From NCBI RefSeq assembly GCF_023053635.1, contig NC_086175.1:20562740-20626739 (forward strand): a DNA stretch of 64,000 nucleotides. The letters run 5' to 3'. The notes under the pieces were generated by a model. That model did not search any database, had not been told where the DNA came from, and saw only the letters and a program-made list of their open reading frames with translations. Within the stretch, counting starts at the first letter, position 1. Each line of letters opens with the position of its first letter. This document shows positions 32,492-44,340 of the stretch, in pieces. A program made the translations under genes and the position numbers. Origin of the DNA: Elgaria multicarinata webbii. Lineage: Eukaryota; Chordata; Lepidosauria; Squamata; Anguidae.

Positions 32492-33572
32492 CCAAAGATT
32501 TCTAGTGCAGAAGCTTGATGCATTTTGTTGTTGTTCTGTTTTGTGTTAGAGGAATAATTATCCCAAATAATAAAAATGAACAGATGGAGAAGCAAGAGAG
32601 GGGAAACCTACATCGCCTGAGTTACCCCATTGCAAGACAACGCTCAATGTTTTAGGCGTGTTGTCAGAGTTAGGCAGAGTTAGGTTTTGACCATTCCTCA
32701 CCCCACCCCACCCATGTATTCTGCCCTCAGCCATCTCGATGGTATTTTCCTGGACTGGTATCAAGTCTGGCCTTACCATTAGGAAGAGTGAGGCTGTTGC
32801 CTCTGGCAGCATATACTGGGGGTGGTAGGAGCCCCTCACTGTTCTCCCTGAATCTCCTAAATCAGCCCGTCTTAATCTCTCCTTCTGCCCTCAGTTACAA
32901 TAGAGGATCTTCTTCCCATCAGAGAAGAGTGAACTGCTCTTCTAGTCACATTCAGTATGTAGAAAGGGGGGAGGGGAGCACCATCTTGCTCTTTGACTCA
33001 GATCTTGGGCCAGACCTGGCTGGTTTACACATCATGCAAATGACATTTGAACATTCCTGCCACCCCTCACCCTCATGGTGCCATCTCTGTGGTACTTTCT
33101 CAGAGTGGTCTTCACATTGTGCAAAAGGAAATGTGAGCCATGCATATATTCATACAAATCCATAAATGAGCATGCACTCGCCCCTGGGGGGGGGGGGAGT
33201 CATTCAAAGTAAGGGCTAGTTCACACATGCACAGGTAGCACTACATTTCTCATCACATTAATGACTCAGTACTTGATGACTGGCAGCTCACTGCCTTGAA
33301 AAGTGCTCCGTCTAGGGCAACACCAGGGATGAAAGTTGACATCAGGGAGCTTCACACATTCAAGTCACCATCACTTGATGTTGCAGCCAGTCATCAAGTG
33401 ACTGAAAACAATATGCTCAGTCTTTCTAGATGCAATTGCATTAGCTCTCCAGCTTCCTTCTCGAAGCCATTTCGGATGGCACTGCTCCACAAACTGTGCT
33501 TTTCTTGCTTAACATCCCACTACTTTTTTTTATTTAACCTTGTTTAGTTAACCTGGAATAACTTCAAGCTCT
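32489..33572. other. Intergenic DNA, nothing recognised
   Basis: No supported gene. A poly-G tract is at about 33186-33198. The 125-codon frame at 32788 has no domain. Confidence 0.4.
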
Positions 33573-33713
33573 GGCCCTTTCTACACCTAAGGGTTATCCC
33601 GGGAAAATGGAGGGATCATCCCTGCCTGCTGCCGGGATCCCCTGTGTGTCATTTGCATGCACAAGGATGATCCTGGGAAGATCCCGGGGGGAAAGGCAGG
33701 TGTAGAAATGGCC
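33573..33713. mobile_element. Harbinger-like MITE with TCT duplication
   Basis: It starts GGCCCTTTCTACACCTAAGG and ends GGCAGGTGTAGAAATGGCC, with inner mirrored GGGATCATCC / GGATGATCC. TCT lies immediately outside both ends. The GGCC terminus, TCTACAC word and 3-bp duplication match the family D type. Confidence 0.75.
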
Positions 33714-35109
33714 TCTGTTTCTGAATCACCCTTGCTGACACAGACCAAAGGCTCCCGTGAACATTCATTGAATGGCTCAGAAAACGGACTGAAGAAACGT
33801 GACACTGTTTTAGTGCTGGAACTATGAATCCCTGTCTGGTCCTGTAAGCTGGTTGACGGGATACTCCGGGGGCCATATGTAAGCTGCTTTGAGTTCCTTG
33901 GAGGAAGAGCAGGGTCTAAGTGCAAAAAGTAAATAATGGGCTTCCTCAACCATTCAAATCCATCACTTGCCCAAATGATGGCTTACTTGTGGGAAAGAGC
34001 CATCATAGATGCAATCCACAGAAAGAGCATTCACATCACATGATAGCACTGTTTTTAATGGATGTGGTTAATGCGTTAGACTGCAGGTCATCAATAGTAA
34101 GCCATTGAATTAGGTGCCCACATTAAAAATCCATTTTGTAATCACAATAGGGTGATTTAAACAGATTAAGGAGTATGGGATCATCAAGAAGACAATTAAA
34201 AAAAATGGTTGGCACTCACGTCTCAGCTGTTTCCAGAATATTCTGTTTTCCACACTACACATCAAGTCAGGGTCAAAACAATCATTACTTGAAATGTGTG
34301 TCTTGCAGCGATGATTGTTTTCTGATTATTATTTTTTACTTTAGGTTAGGTGTGGGGACCTGATCTGGAACTTAAAAGCCCTCTACCCCTCCAAGTGTCC
34401 TAATCTGGATCAAGGCCCTCTAGAATAAAAATAGAAAAGACATAACTGCTATACGCACATTTCAAGTATTGTTTGTTTTGGCCTTTACTCTGTTATGCGA
34501 AGAATTTATCTCTGACACACCGAGATGGAATCTGAGGATAGGATGTTAACTATCATTCTTTCCAGTATTCTGGAGAAGATTCCTAGATCAGGTTTCTTTT
34601 CTTCTCTCTATGCTGTCTCTCCTCTCACAAAATCTAGATTGTAAACTCTGTGAAGCAAGACCTATCTTTTGCCTAAGGTGCACTGATTATGTACAGTATA
34701 TCCTGGGCTGGAGAAATTTAATTACAGGTAGACAATGGCTGGATAGTTACGCAGAGGCGGACATCTCAGGCAACTGATTTTGGGTGCCATGAAAGGGCAG
34801 ACGCCTGTAATTTAATGTATGGTTGCTGTATCCTTCTTGCCAGGCAGCTGATTGGAGGTGTCATGAAAGTGTTCGTTATTTAATTTATTACTGTTGCATT
34901 TTTACTGCCAGGGAGGTGGAGAGGTGCTTCGTGGGGTTTTCTACCTCAGGTGCCGAAATAAATTGGCTGGCCTTGGGTACTATGCACCTTGACAAGGGCA
35001 GGGGTGTCATTTGTTGCTGTACTTCAGGTAGCAAAATGTCTTGGGTCAGCACTGGTAGATTCACAAAAGGAAGTGAAGTAGGAGAAAATCACCACTTTCT
35101 TCACTGAGA
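33714..35109. other. Intergenic DNA, nothing recognised
   Basis: About 1.4 kb with no supported gene or RNA. A short L2/SINE-tail-like phrase (GTAAGCTGCTTTGAGTTCCT and TGGAGGAAGAGCAGG) is near 33878-33915. Confidence 0.4.

Positions 35110-35151
<42 letters not shown>
35110..35151. repeat. (GAT)n microsatellite
   Basis: About 13 GAT units. Confidence 0.95.
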
Positions 35152-35152
<1 letters not shown>

Positions 35153-35659
35153 GCTGGCTTATGGTTCATTCATCACCTCTTCTTTGTGAAGCTTACCTGC
35201 AAAACAGGAATCCACGTGGAATGCATTGGAATCTGGGGGAAATAAGTAAGGCATGAAAGAATGCTCCACCACTTTTACTTCCTTACACAAACAGACTATA
35301 GTAGCCTGAGGCGCTAAGAGTCTAGTGGTCAGCAGTATTGAGACAGGCGCCAGGTTTAGCTGTCAGGTGTCAGCTGGAAAGCATCAAATCAGTTAAATGT
35401 GATCAATCTTCGGAAGAGTATGATGATATATTTTTTTCCAAATCAGAAAAAAAGGCACCACAGAGGCTACAGTTCCCCCATTCATTCGGGGAGAGGCAAA
35501 TTCCTACAGGAAGATGTGTTTTCACGAATCTTGTATGCCACTCAAGTAAACGGAGATGAAGAAACAGCGTTAATTCCATCCTGCCATAGATCTAAGACAG
35601 GGATTCTCCAGCACTGCCACCCTGAACTTCTCTAAGCATAGATTTGGAAATGACTGGAA

Positions 35660-35905
35660 GCTAAAGACACGGAGCTCCATCACACCAGCGTTTTATTGCA
35701 CTTTTGTCTTACCTTGTCTGCTGTTTTGCAGTGTGGTACTCACAGGACGTCGTGCCTGTCCTGCAGTCATCTTGCTTATTCCCCTCCATTTTCCATGATA
35801 TTTGAGAACGGGGAAAGTCTGTTTTTTCCCCTCCACGTGAGATAAAACTGCACTTCTGTCCCTCATGCTATATCACAGAACCTCCCTTTTTGGGGGCGTC
35901 TACGT
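35660..35905. repeat. Possible DNA-element relic
   Basis: CATCACACCAGCGTTTTATTG and the pyrimidine-rich interior resemble the segment at 63327-63552 (GAGCATTTTATTGCACGC). Ends are not resolved. Confidence 0.3.
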
Positions 35906-37020
35906 TGAAGGGCGGTCTTGCTGATGAAAGAGGAGGGCGGGGCGGTTCTCCTCCAGTCTGTACAACCGCTCAACCAAGAAGAGGTTGAGTGGTTGACTAA
36001 CTAAGGAAGAAAAGCACAAGTTGCAGTGATCCGGGGGGGGGGGGGAGGGGAGAGAAAGAGAAAGGTGAGTGAGGCCACCATCCTGTAAGGACATGCCCAG
36101 CAGACTGTCCGATTCAACTCTATGGGTCTTACTGCTGAGTAGGCATGTCTAGGTTTCCTGCATTGAAAGGTAGCAGTGGGTTGCGATTTCCCCCTTTTTC
36201 TCTCTGAGCAGACACTCTTTTAACAAAGCACATACACATAGACACACAACAGAGATCAAAGAAACTCAACTGTTCAGCCATGAAGGGGGAGGGAGAGAAG
36301 GCGCCCAAACACCCCACACAGAAGGGAGCAATGGCGCTTAAGCAATCAAATGCTAAATTGTCAAAACGGTAGACAACAAAATCAGGGCTTTGGGGGGAAG
36401 GCGCCACGTCCATCCCAAGGACCATCTACCAGAAGAACCAATGAGCTGGAGCGGGGAGGAGAAGGGGCAGGGTGAAAAGAGATTTCACCAGTACAGTGGT
36501 GATACCAGGAAGCACAAGCCAGCATGGGTAAAAAAGGCAGACAAGGCGACATAGCGCAACAACGCAAGCACATGGAAGTGACCAGCGTATGCAGGTTGCC
36601 TGCAACTGAAATATATAAAGCTCACCATTTGACTTTCATAGATGACTAAAGAAGGTCAGAAAATGTTTGACGTCCTCTTCCTCCTGCCTGAGAGAAAGGA
36701 AGGAAAACAAGTTTCTCTTCCCCTCTGGGAGACCAGTGAAGAAAGTAAATACAGTTGGTAAATGCTGGGAAGGAGAAGTGGTCTTAGGGTGGAAGCTGTG
36801 TAACTCCTTCCTTTACCAACTACTTGCACCTCCTTAATCCGAGTCTATCACTTCCACATGAAGATCCAAGGCTCCCAATGTAGAAATTGTTGTGTGAAAA
36901 TATCTATATTATTCTGCCTTAAAGGCAGCCTAAAAATATTGTTTAAATAAGTAAATACAAACAATGTAGAGAGAAATCCTCAAAGTTGTCCAAATGGAGT
37001 CCACATTATTGTTATTTTTA
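35906..37020. other. Intergenic DNA with a poly-G tract
   Basis: A poly-G/GA-rich tract lies at about 36031-36062. A degenerate CTCTATGGGTCTTACTGCTG / GAGTAGGCATGTC phrase near 36118 belongs to the old repeat noted at 25500. No gene is supported. Confidence 0.4.

Positions 37021-37062
<42 letters not shown>
37021..37062. repeat. (AAT)n microsatellite
   Basis: About 14 AAT units. Confidence 0.95.
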
Positions 37063-37063
<1 letters not shown>

Positions 37064-37588
37064 TTATTTTTAGATTAAAATACTTTTATTAATTTTATTT
37101 AATATTAGATGCCTCCTACCCAAATGCAAATCAGTTTCCCATTCAGGAAGTGAATATGTAAGTATAATATGCTGTATTATGCATGACCTTAAGTAAATAC
37201 TGGAGTGGTGCAGACCAACACCTGAAGACGTTATGTTAATCCAGACCTAAGCTGTTGAAAACACCAGTTCTCAGCTGGTAATATTTAGTTTTGGAAAACT
37301 GTGGCCTGGTTGCTTCTGAGAAGTATCATAGCAATTTATTTATAAACCCACCCCACCCCCATAGGATCCCTTTGATTCAGAACATCCGAACCAGGTCTGG
37401 TTCCAAGTTTGAAGAGCCCATCAACAAAGTGCCTTTGGGGTGGGTGGGGCTTCCTATCTCAGTGGGCTTCCAGCTGATCTGGTGGCAGTGGTGGGTGGCT
37501 CTAAGCCACCATTTAACATTTTCCAGTGTCCCTGATGCAACATTGCTCTGCGACACCAGGACAAGTTAAAATACATGGGCCTCAGTAG
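37063..37588. other. Intergenic DNA, nothing recognised
   Basis: No supported gene or repeat family. Confidence 0.4.
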
Positions 37589-37907
37589 TAGGTGACCATA
37601 TGGAAAGAAGGACAGGGCCCCTGTATATTTAATAGTTCTATTGCAAGGGGAATTTCAGCAGGTGTCATTTGTACACATGCAGCACCGGGTGAAATTCCCT
37701 CTTCATCGCAACAGTTAAAGTTGCAGGAGCCCTGCCCTCTTTTGTTTCTGATCACTCTAGCATAGCTCCTGCGGCTTTAACTGTTGTGATGAAGAGGGAA
37801 TTCCACCAGCTGCTGCATGCATACAAATAACACCTGCTGAAATTCCCCTTTCAATACAACTGTTAAAGATACAGGAGCCCTGTCCTCCTTTCCATATGGT
37901 CACCCTA
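37589..37907 (+). mobile_element. Family B palindromic hAT MITE, copy 2, perfect TSD
   Basis: A 319-bp copy beginning TAGGTGACCATATGG and ending CCATATGGTCACCCTA. It is flanked on both sides by CTCAGTAG (37581-37588 and 37908-37915). Each half is itself an imperfect palindrome that ends in a copy of the outer terminus (TGATCACTCTAG at the centre). No coding capacity. Confidence 0.95.
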
Positions 37908-38089
37908 CTCAGTAGAGGCAGCCCATTAAACTTTACAGAATGCCTTGGAGCAATGTTATATCTGGAACATTGTGGTGAATTTTAAATGGTGACCCATAGG
38001 TGGGGATACCCGGTCCAGGCCTCAGTGTTGGTGGCCTGCTAGGGTGCTGGGATTTCTGAGAATGCCAGGTGCTAATATTGGGCCTGATA

Positions 38090-38408
38090 TCGGGTGACAT
38101 ATGAAAAGGAGGACAGGGCTCCTGTATCTTTAACAGTTGCATAGAAAAGGGAATTTCAGTAGGTGTCATTTGTATATATGGAGAACCTGATGAAATTCCC
38201 TCTTCATCACAGCAGTTAAAGCTGCAGGAGCTATACTAGAGTGACCAGATTTAAAAGAGGGCAGGGCACCTGCAGCTTTAACTGTTGTGATGAAGAGGGA
38301 ATTTCCCCAGGTTCTCCATATATACAAATGACACCTGCTGAAATTTCTTTTTCAATACAACTGTTAAAGATACAGAAGCCCTGTTCTCCTTTTCATATGG
38401 TCACCCTA
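38090..38408 (-). mobile_element. Family B palindromic hAT MITE, copy 3
   Basis: The central asymmetric word reads GGAGCTATACTAGAGTGACC, the reverse of copies 1, 2 and 7, so this copy is inverted. It begins TCGGGTGACATATG and ends CATATGGTCACCCTA. The flanks CCTGATA and CCTGATC are similar, a decayed duplication. The 180-codon plus frame beginning in it at 38241 is not a gene. Confidence 0.85.
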
Positions 38409-38644
38409 CCTGATCAGAACTTAATTTTTTTCATAACCATGATAGCAATTCTTCACCATCAGCAAAATCCAAAACTACGCACCTGTTTTTTTCTTAGGAG
38501 GAGGTGGCGGTGGCAGAGAAAGAACATCTATTTTTCTAAAATCCGTCTATACGAACATTTTGTTAAGAAACTTATTTTGTTTTTAGAAAGTTCCAAGCAG
38601 TCCACAGGAATAAATAAGGGAGGGGGTCGTTCAATACAAAATGC

Positions 38645-38650
38645 TTTATT
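38645..38650 (-). terminator. Candidate distal poly(A) signal of KLF12
   Basis: The plus strand reads TTTATT within GCTTTATTTATCC, so the minus strand has AATAAA in the context GGATAAATAAAGC. A moderately GT-rich minus-strand stretch (CTGTGGACTGCTTGG) follows about 40 bases further on. Another AATAAA with nearly the same context (GGATAAATAAAGTC) is at about 39350. Which one is used cannot be told. Confidence 0.4.
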
Positions 38651-40073
38651 TATCCTTCATGCCTCCATTCAGATATTTATACCAATGCATACATTTAAAG
38701 GTTTAAACTCTATTTCAATTCACAGCTCAATTCATAGGAAAGTTGAATACATAAAAGCAATGCACCAACAGAATTATGTCTGAGACACCATTAAAAACGT
38801 TAACACTTGTTCATGAAGTAATTGTCCTCTGATGGGTTTTCTTTAGGGGGACTCCCGTTACAATGATAATTGGGTAAACAAAAACAAACAAAGAAAAGAT
38901 CACCGTTTTACAGTAAAGAAGAGGAAAAGCTCTGAATATATTTACAATACATACACTATACATAAATACAAGAACGACACATACATAATCATTAATAAAC
39001 TTATAACATAGGTGTTGCTTAACTGCTATGTAGCATATAAATGCACAGGAAGGAAACTATTGGGAAATTAACTGTCCTTTTTTTAAAAAAAGAAAGAGAA
39101 AGAAATATGTTTGCACTTAAAACCATTTGAGACGCAATGAAGAAAGATGGAAGGAGCTACGTTTTTGCTTGCTAGCACTGGCGTACTTAATACATTTGGG
39201 TGTTTGGGGATGTATTTGGGTCACTGGCTAATGTTTGTTGCATATACTAGGAGAGAACTGAATGCTGCACTAGAGCAACACACTGTAATGAAGTTTCTGT
39301 CTTAAAGTGTAGAAGGCATGGATGACATATCCGTTCATGAGGATCTGACTTTATTTATCCACCAGTCCTCTTTTCAATTCTCAAACCATCAGTTTACATT
39401 TGTCTCGCCTTAAACAAGAATCAACCAACACATATTGCCCGGCATTTGAATGATTTGTTAGATATATTTCTGTTTCCACACCTAATACCATTTGCCTCCC
39501 CTCCTCTTTGTAGGAAGAGGACAGGTACAGCAAAGAAGACTTAAGGGGATTTAAAATAATTAAGAGTAGCAAAAGAACAATTAAATTATACTTAGTGACC
39601 TACAGCAGGCTCGTACAACTTCTGACCCACCAAGCTGAATAGAGTTCACCCAGCTATGCCATGAAGGCTCTGTTCAACATCCACATCCATTTTTGATGTT
39701 TCATGCAGGCAGCAAAACCAGACATTTTATGGAATCTCTAGTACACCATCATGCATAGCCTGTTGGCTGCATTCAGTTTGATGGGTCTACAACGTACCAG
39801 TTTGTAGATTTGTTCACAAATCTGAGTAGACCAGAGATTGTTAATTTAGGCCTATTAGCAAGGAATGTAAGGGTTTACATTCATACAACTTTGCACATTT
39901 GTTTGTTGGTGCTGTTGCCACAAGCGTTGCTCCCCCACCCCATTCAATGATGTTTCTGCAGGAGAACTTCCTGTGGAATGGGACACCAATACTTCTAAAT
40001 TGTACCCACTGCTGGTACTCCATGAACATGGCAATGCTATTGCATATCAAGAGGAAACTGAGTAAATCAAGAG

Positions 40074-40369
40074 TAGGGTGACCATATGAAAAGGAGGACA
40101 GGGCTCCTGTATCTAACAGTAATGTAGAAAAGGGAATTTCAGCAGGTGTCAATTGAAGAGGCTGAAATTCCCTCTTCATCACAACAGTTAAAGCTGCAGA
40201 AGCCCTGCCCTCTTTTGTATCTGGCCACTCTACTATAGCTAGTGTAGCTTGAACTGTTGTGATGAAGAGGGAAGTTCACCCACTTCAATTGACACCTGCT
40301 GAAATTCCCTTTCCTACATTACTGTTAAAGATACAGGAGCCCTGTCCTCCTTTTCATATGGTCACCCTA
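40074..40369 (+). mobile_element. Family B palindromic hAT MITE, copy 4, perfect TSD
   Basis: A 296-bp copy, TAGGGTGACCATATGAAAAG to CATATGGTCACCCTA, flanked by ATCAAGAG on both sides (40066-40073 and 40370-40377). The ATATATGGAGAACC block is deleted symmetrically in both halves. It sits in the putative KLF12 3' UTR. Confidence 0.95.
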
Positions 40370-40839
40370 ATCAAGAGCCACAAATTATTCTGACTCTTTG
40401 TGTTTATCTACTTACTCTCTGTCTCTGTTTAACCCTTGTTAAGACAAACTAATCCAAGGCTAAAATGAGTTATGGGATGATAATGAAATACCTTGCACCG
40501 TACATATGCCAGCGAAATTACACAATATGAGTCAAATATATTCAAGAAAGGAGCATTTATCATGTGTTGTAAGATTGTTTTTTTTTAATATAAAAAGTTA
40601 AGAGTTGTTGACAAGAGTTGTTGACAATTATTTAAACAGCTCTCAAAATTTCCTAGATATCATTTAATATTGCCTTGTTGCTTGCCCAAGACAAAACCCA
40701 TTTTTTCCTTAAAAAGTGAGCAGCCCTGTCAACCCACTCACTGCAACATTTCTTGCCATTCGATAGTATTTTGACAATGCTAGAAGAAGAAAAAAGCTAT
40801 TGCTCAACTGATTAAAAGAGTGACATTGCAAGCCTATCC

Positions 40840-40920
40840 CTGGTCACCTGGGAGTAAGCTCAATTGAAATTATCTGGGCTTACTTCTGAGTCAGCATGTG
40901 TAGGGTTGCACTGTAACTCT
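40840..40920. repeat. Palindromic interspersed repeat relic
   Basis: GGGAGTAAGCTCAATTGAAAT is mirrored by CTGGGCTTACTTCTGAGTCA, followed by GTGTAGGGTTGCACTGTAA. It is a degenerate copy of the old repeat seen at 25500. Confidence 0.4.
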
Positions 40921-42115
40921 CATAAGTCTGTGATCAAAAGAGCCCAGGAAAATGACCATCCCACCCAAAAGTGAGTGGTCACCCTGTAGTGGCTCAGATC
41001 AGCTATATCATCCTACTGAGTAGTAAGGAGAATTTGATTATACATAAACTGTCAATGTATTGTAAAATATGTGCTGGACGTGTGATTACATGGTTCTTTT
41101 TATGGGCTTCATTTTAGCAATTATTTCCATTAACAGAATACATGCTAATGGTTTTCTAAAATGACTACATTCATTCTCATGGATAGTTTTTGATTACTTT
41201 ATTAGACAACACTCTAGAAAATACTGACCAATTAGGAGGGGTGGGGAGAGGAACAGAAATATTTAAACATCCACAATTTAGAATGATCTGATGCTATCTT
41301 TTCTAAATTCGTTTTATTCTTCTAGGCATATGGAAATCCCATCCATAGTGCAGAATAGGTAAAACTGTAACACAGAAGAGAGTAGACAAATGGCACTTTG
41401 TGATTTGCTGTGTTGCATTCACGTGAACCCAGTGTAAACTCCCCCTCCCCCCTGAAAACAGAATCGTACGTCAATTCAACTGCAGTTTATTGCTATGTAA
41501 AAAGTATAGGGAACATCCCCATCTGCTCTAATGTTCATAGACAGGCACTTTTCAAATTGTTTACCTTATGTAGATTTATTTGTAGCTATTCTTGTAGAAA
41601 ATATCTGATAATCGTTGTATTATTACCACAGGCCAATTCATGCACTCACCTGCTGAGGACCTTCTTTCCCAGGTAAAGGAGCTGGCCCCCAGCACAGAAT
41701 ACACCACTTGTAGGACAGCATGCAAGTTGAAGATGCTTTATGTGCCTTTTCTCCTTCCTTCTCTCTCCATCCCCTTTCTTTCAGGGGGAAGAATCATGCA
41801 TTCTGGGCCTATACATAGAGCACTTGCATTATATTTTATCTTTATTTAAATGATGGCAGGAGGAGGCGCTCACTCCATCTCACACAAACAATCCTTGTTA
41901 AGTGCATGAACCGGCGCAGTATCTTTTTGATCTACAAATATATCTACAAGGTTAAATTCTGCTGGAATTGGGTAAAAATGATTACCTCTTTTAGTTGTGC
42001 AGAAGCATTCTGCTGAATGGTTACAGGAGGAACACCAGAAGAATAACAATTAATGAAAAGCCTACAGCTACCGTATTAAACAACAAAAATAATACCCCCT
42101 TGCACCTCTGAGTCA

Positions 42116-42143
42116 CACACACACGCGCGCACGCACACACACG
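42116..42143. repeat. CA/CG-rich microsatellite
   Basis: CACACACACGCGCGCACGCAC-type tract. Confidence 0.8.
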
Positions 42144-42285
42144 CCATTAGCTGATCCAAATCTGTGGCCCATAGCTCACAACAAATCATAGTGTGCAACA
42201 GGTCTTGCTCTAGTTGGTACTTGAGGCTGCTTCACACATTACTACTTCTGATTTCTGTGTTGGAAAAAAGCACATTCCTTTATAG

Positions 42286-42476
42286 TAGGGCAACCATATG
42301 AAAAGGAGGACAGGGCTCCTGTATCTTTAACTGTTGTATTGAAAAGGGAATTCCAGCAGGTTTTATTTGTATGCCTGCAGCACCTGGTGAAATTCCCTCT
42401 TCATCACAACAGTTAAAGCTGCAGGAGCCCTGCCTTCTGCCCCATAGCTGAAGCTCCTTTTCATATGGTCACCCTA
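42286..42476 (+). mobile_element. Family B hAT MITE, copy 5 (internally deleted)
   Basis: It runs from TAGGGCAACCATATGAAAAG to CATATGGTCACCCTA. The central palindrome and most of the right half are missing. TTTATAG lies on both sides (42279-42285 and 42477-42483), a 7-bp match to the duplication. Confidence 0.9.
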
Positions 42477-42856
42477 TTTATAGCATATAACGACCAGGCG
42501 GAGTTTCACCTTTTTTGGCCAGGTTATGTACCCTAGGAAACTGCCATATGCATTGGATTCCCAGCGGGTGTCACTGGGATAAAGACACCCATGCCACCAA
42601 TTGAATACAGTACCTAATTTTGCCAGTATGTTAATGAATTGGTGTTCTTACTCCAGTTAAGTGGAAGCAGTAAGATGTGAAGTGACTTATTTGCCCTCCA
42701 TCAGCATTCATTAGCATAGAGCTATTTCTTTTCCCTACAAAACAGCCAACACTTATTGGAGCTGAAAAGTTTCTAGAGGGGTATAGTCTGTTGCAGCAGA
42801 AACAACAAAGAGTCTTGCAGTAGTTTAAAGACTAATAAATCCATTATGGCATAAGC

Positions 42857-43125
42857 TAGGGTGACCCTATGAAAAGGAGGACAGGGCTCCTGTATCTTTA
42901 ACAGTTGCAGAGAAAAGGGAATTTCAGCAGATGTCATTTGTATGTATGCATGCAGCACCTGACCAGATACAAAAGAAGGCAGGGCTCCTGCAGCTTTAAC
43001 TGTTGTGATTAAGAGGGAATTTCACCAGGTGCTGCAGGCATACACATGAAACCTGCTGAAATTCCCTTTTCAATACAACAATTAAAGATATGGAGCCCTG
43101 TCCTCCTTTTCATATGGTCACCCTA
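42857..43125. mobile_element. Family B hAT MITE, copy 6, perfect TSD
   Basis: A 269-bp copy, TAGGGTGACCCTATGAAAAG to CATATGGTCACCCTA, with GCATAAGC on both sides (42849-42856 and 43126-43133). The middle is deleted so that one half joins TGACCAGATACAAAAGAAGG. Confidence 0.95.
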
Positions 43126-44034
43126 GCATAAGCTTTTGTTTCCACTTCATCAGATGCATGAACTGTTATCCAGAGTTGGCTACGGGTGTGTGCATGTCTG
43201 CACGTTTGTGTGTGTTTGTGTTGTAAGCACTGGGGTCAGAGGGAAATGAATTGCAAAAATATATAGACAGTAATAATTAAAAATCAAGTTAAAGCTTAAA
43301 TGTATGTACCATCATTATAGTGTCCACTGTTGATGATAACACAGACATCCTGGCATTTTTAAGTTAATTAACATCTGTAGATAAATACCAGTCTCTGCAG
43401 TGTCTACAGAAAATAATAAATGGGCACGAATCTGCCAGGAGAAATGGCCAGTGTGAGAACTTTTCAACCTCCTTGTGCTGCTAACCTCAAAACGGCGATA
43501 ATTCAACAAAGGCAGATTCCAGCATGAAATGTCTGATTTACACTTCATTAAGAAGTTCAATTCTATCACCTGTGGCTTGAATCAGGATAATAGGTTTTTA
43601 TCTGATTACACCTGTTAATTAACTTACCATAGCCAGGATTTTTAAAAATAATTAACAATAGACACTGAAATGACTCTACATATGTTCAAGCTTTAACTTC
43701 TCTCATTGTTTGTACTTTTGGAATTTAATTTCCCTCTGATGTCACAATTTACAATCTCCCACCTGCCCAAACAATGCTTGTATTTATATATCTGCCACCT
43801 CCGGATAACACTTCAGGCAACTGATGAAGTAGAGTCTAGTCCATGAAAAATTATGCTAATTCGTTAGTCTTTAAGGTATCACAGGACTCTTTGTTGTAGA
43901 AGCTGAAAAGGTTAACTAGGTAAAAATAATCATAAAATCCTGCAGATGAGAGCCAAGATCCAAAGGATTACATTAAGTACACCTTGCACAGTGGGTATTT
44001 GACTTCATTTCTTTCAATAGCAGATCACCTCAAC

Positions 44035-44340
44035 TAGGGTGACCATATGAAAAGGAGGACAGGGCTCCTGTATCTTTAATAGTTGTATTGAAAAGGAAAT
44101 TTCAGCAGGTGTCATTTGTACATATGGAGAACCTGGTGAAATTCTCTCTTCATCACCACAGTTAAAGCTGCAGGTGCCCTGCCCTCTTTTAAATCTGGTC
44201 ACTCTAGTATAGCTCCTGCAGCTTTAACTGTGGTGATGAAGAGGGAATTTCACCAGGTTCTCCATATATACAGATGACACCACCTGAAATTCCTTTTAAA
44301 GATACAGGAGCCCTGTCCTCCTTTTCATATGGTCACCCTA
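44035..44340 (+). mobile_element. Family B palindromic hAT MITE, copy 7
   Basis: It runs from TAGGGTGACCATATGAAAAG to CATATGGTCACCCTA, with centre GGTCACTCTAGTATAG. The flanks are ACCTCAAC on the left and (A)CCTCAAC on the right, so the duplication is 7 or 8 bp depending on where the last A is assigned. A short deletion lies in the right arm. Confidence 0.9.

Noticed and set aside
38241-38783. 180-codon plus-strand open frame
   Set aside because: Its first part is the right half of family B copy 3. Similar frames start at the same element position in other copies. The rest is antisense to the proposed KLF12 3' UTR.
37589-44340. CRISPR-like array or tandem satellite
   Set aside because: The repeated units have their own target duplications, mixed orientations and kilobase spacing, so they are dispersed transposon copies.
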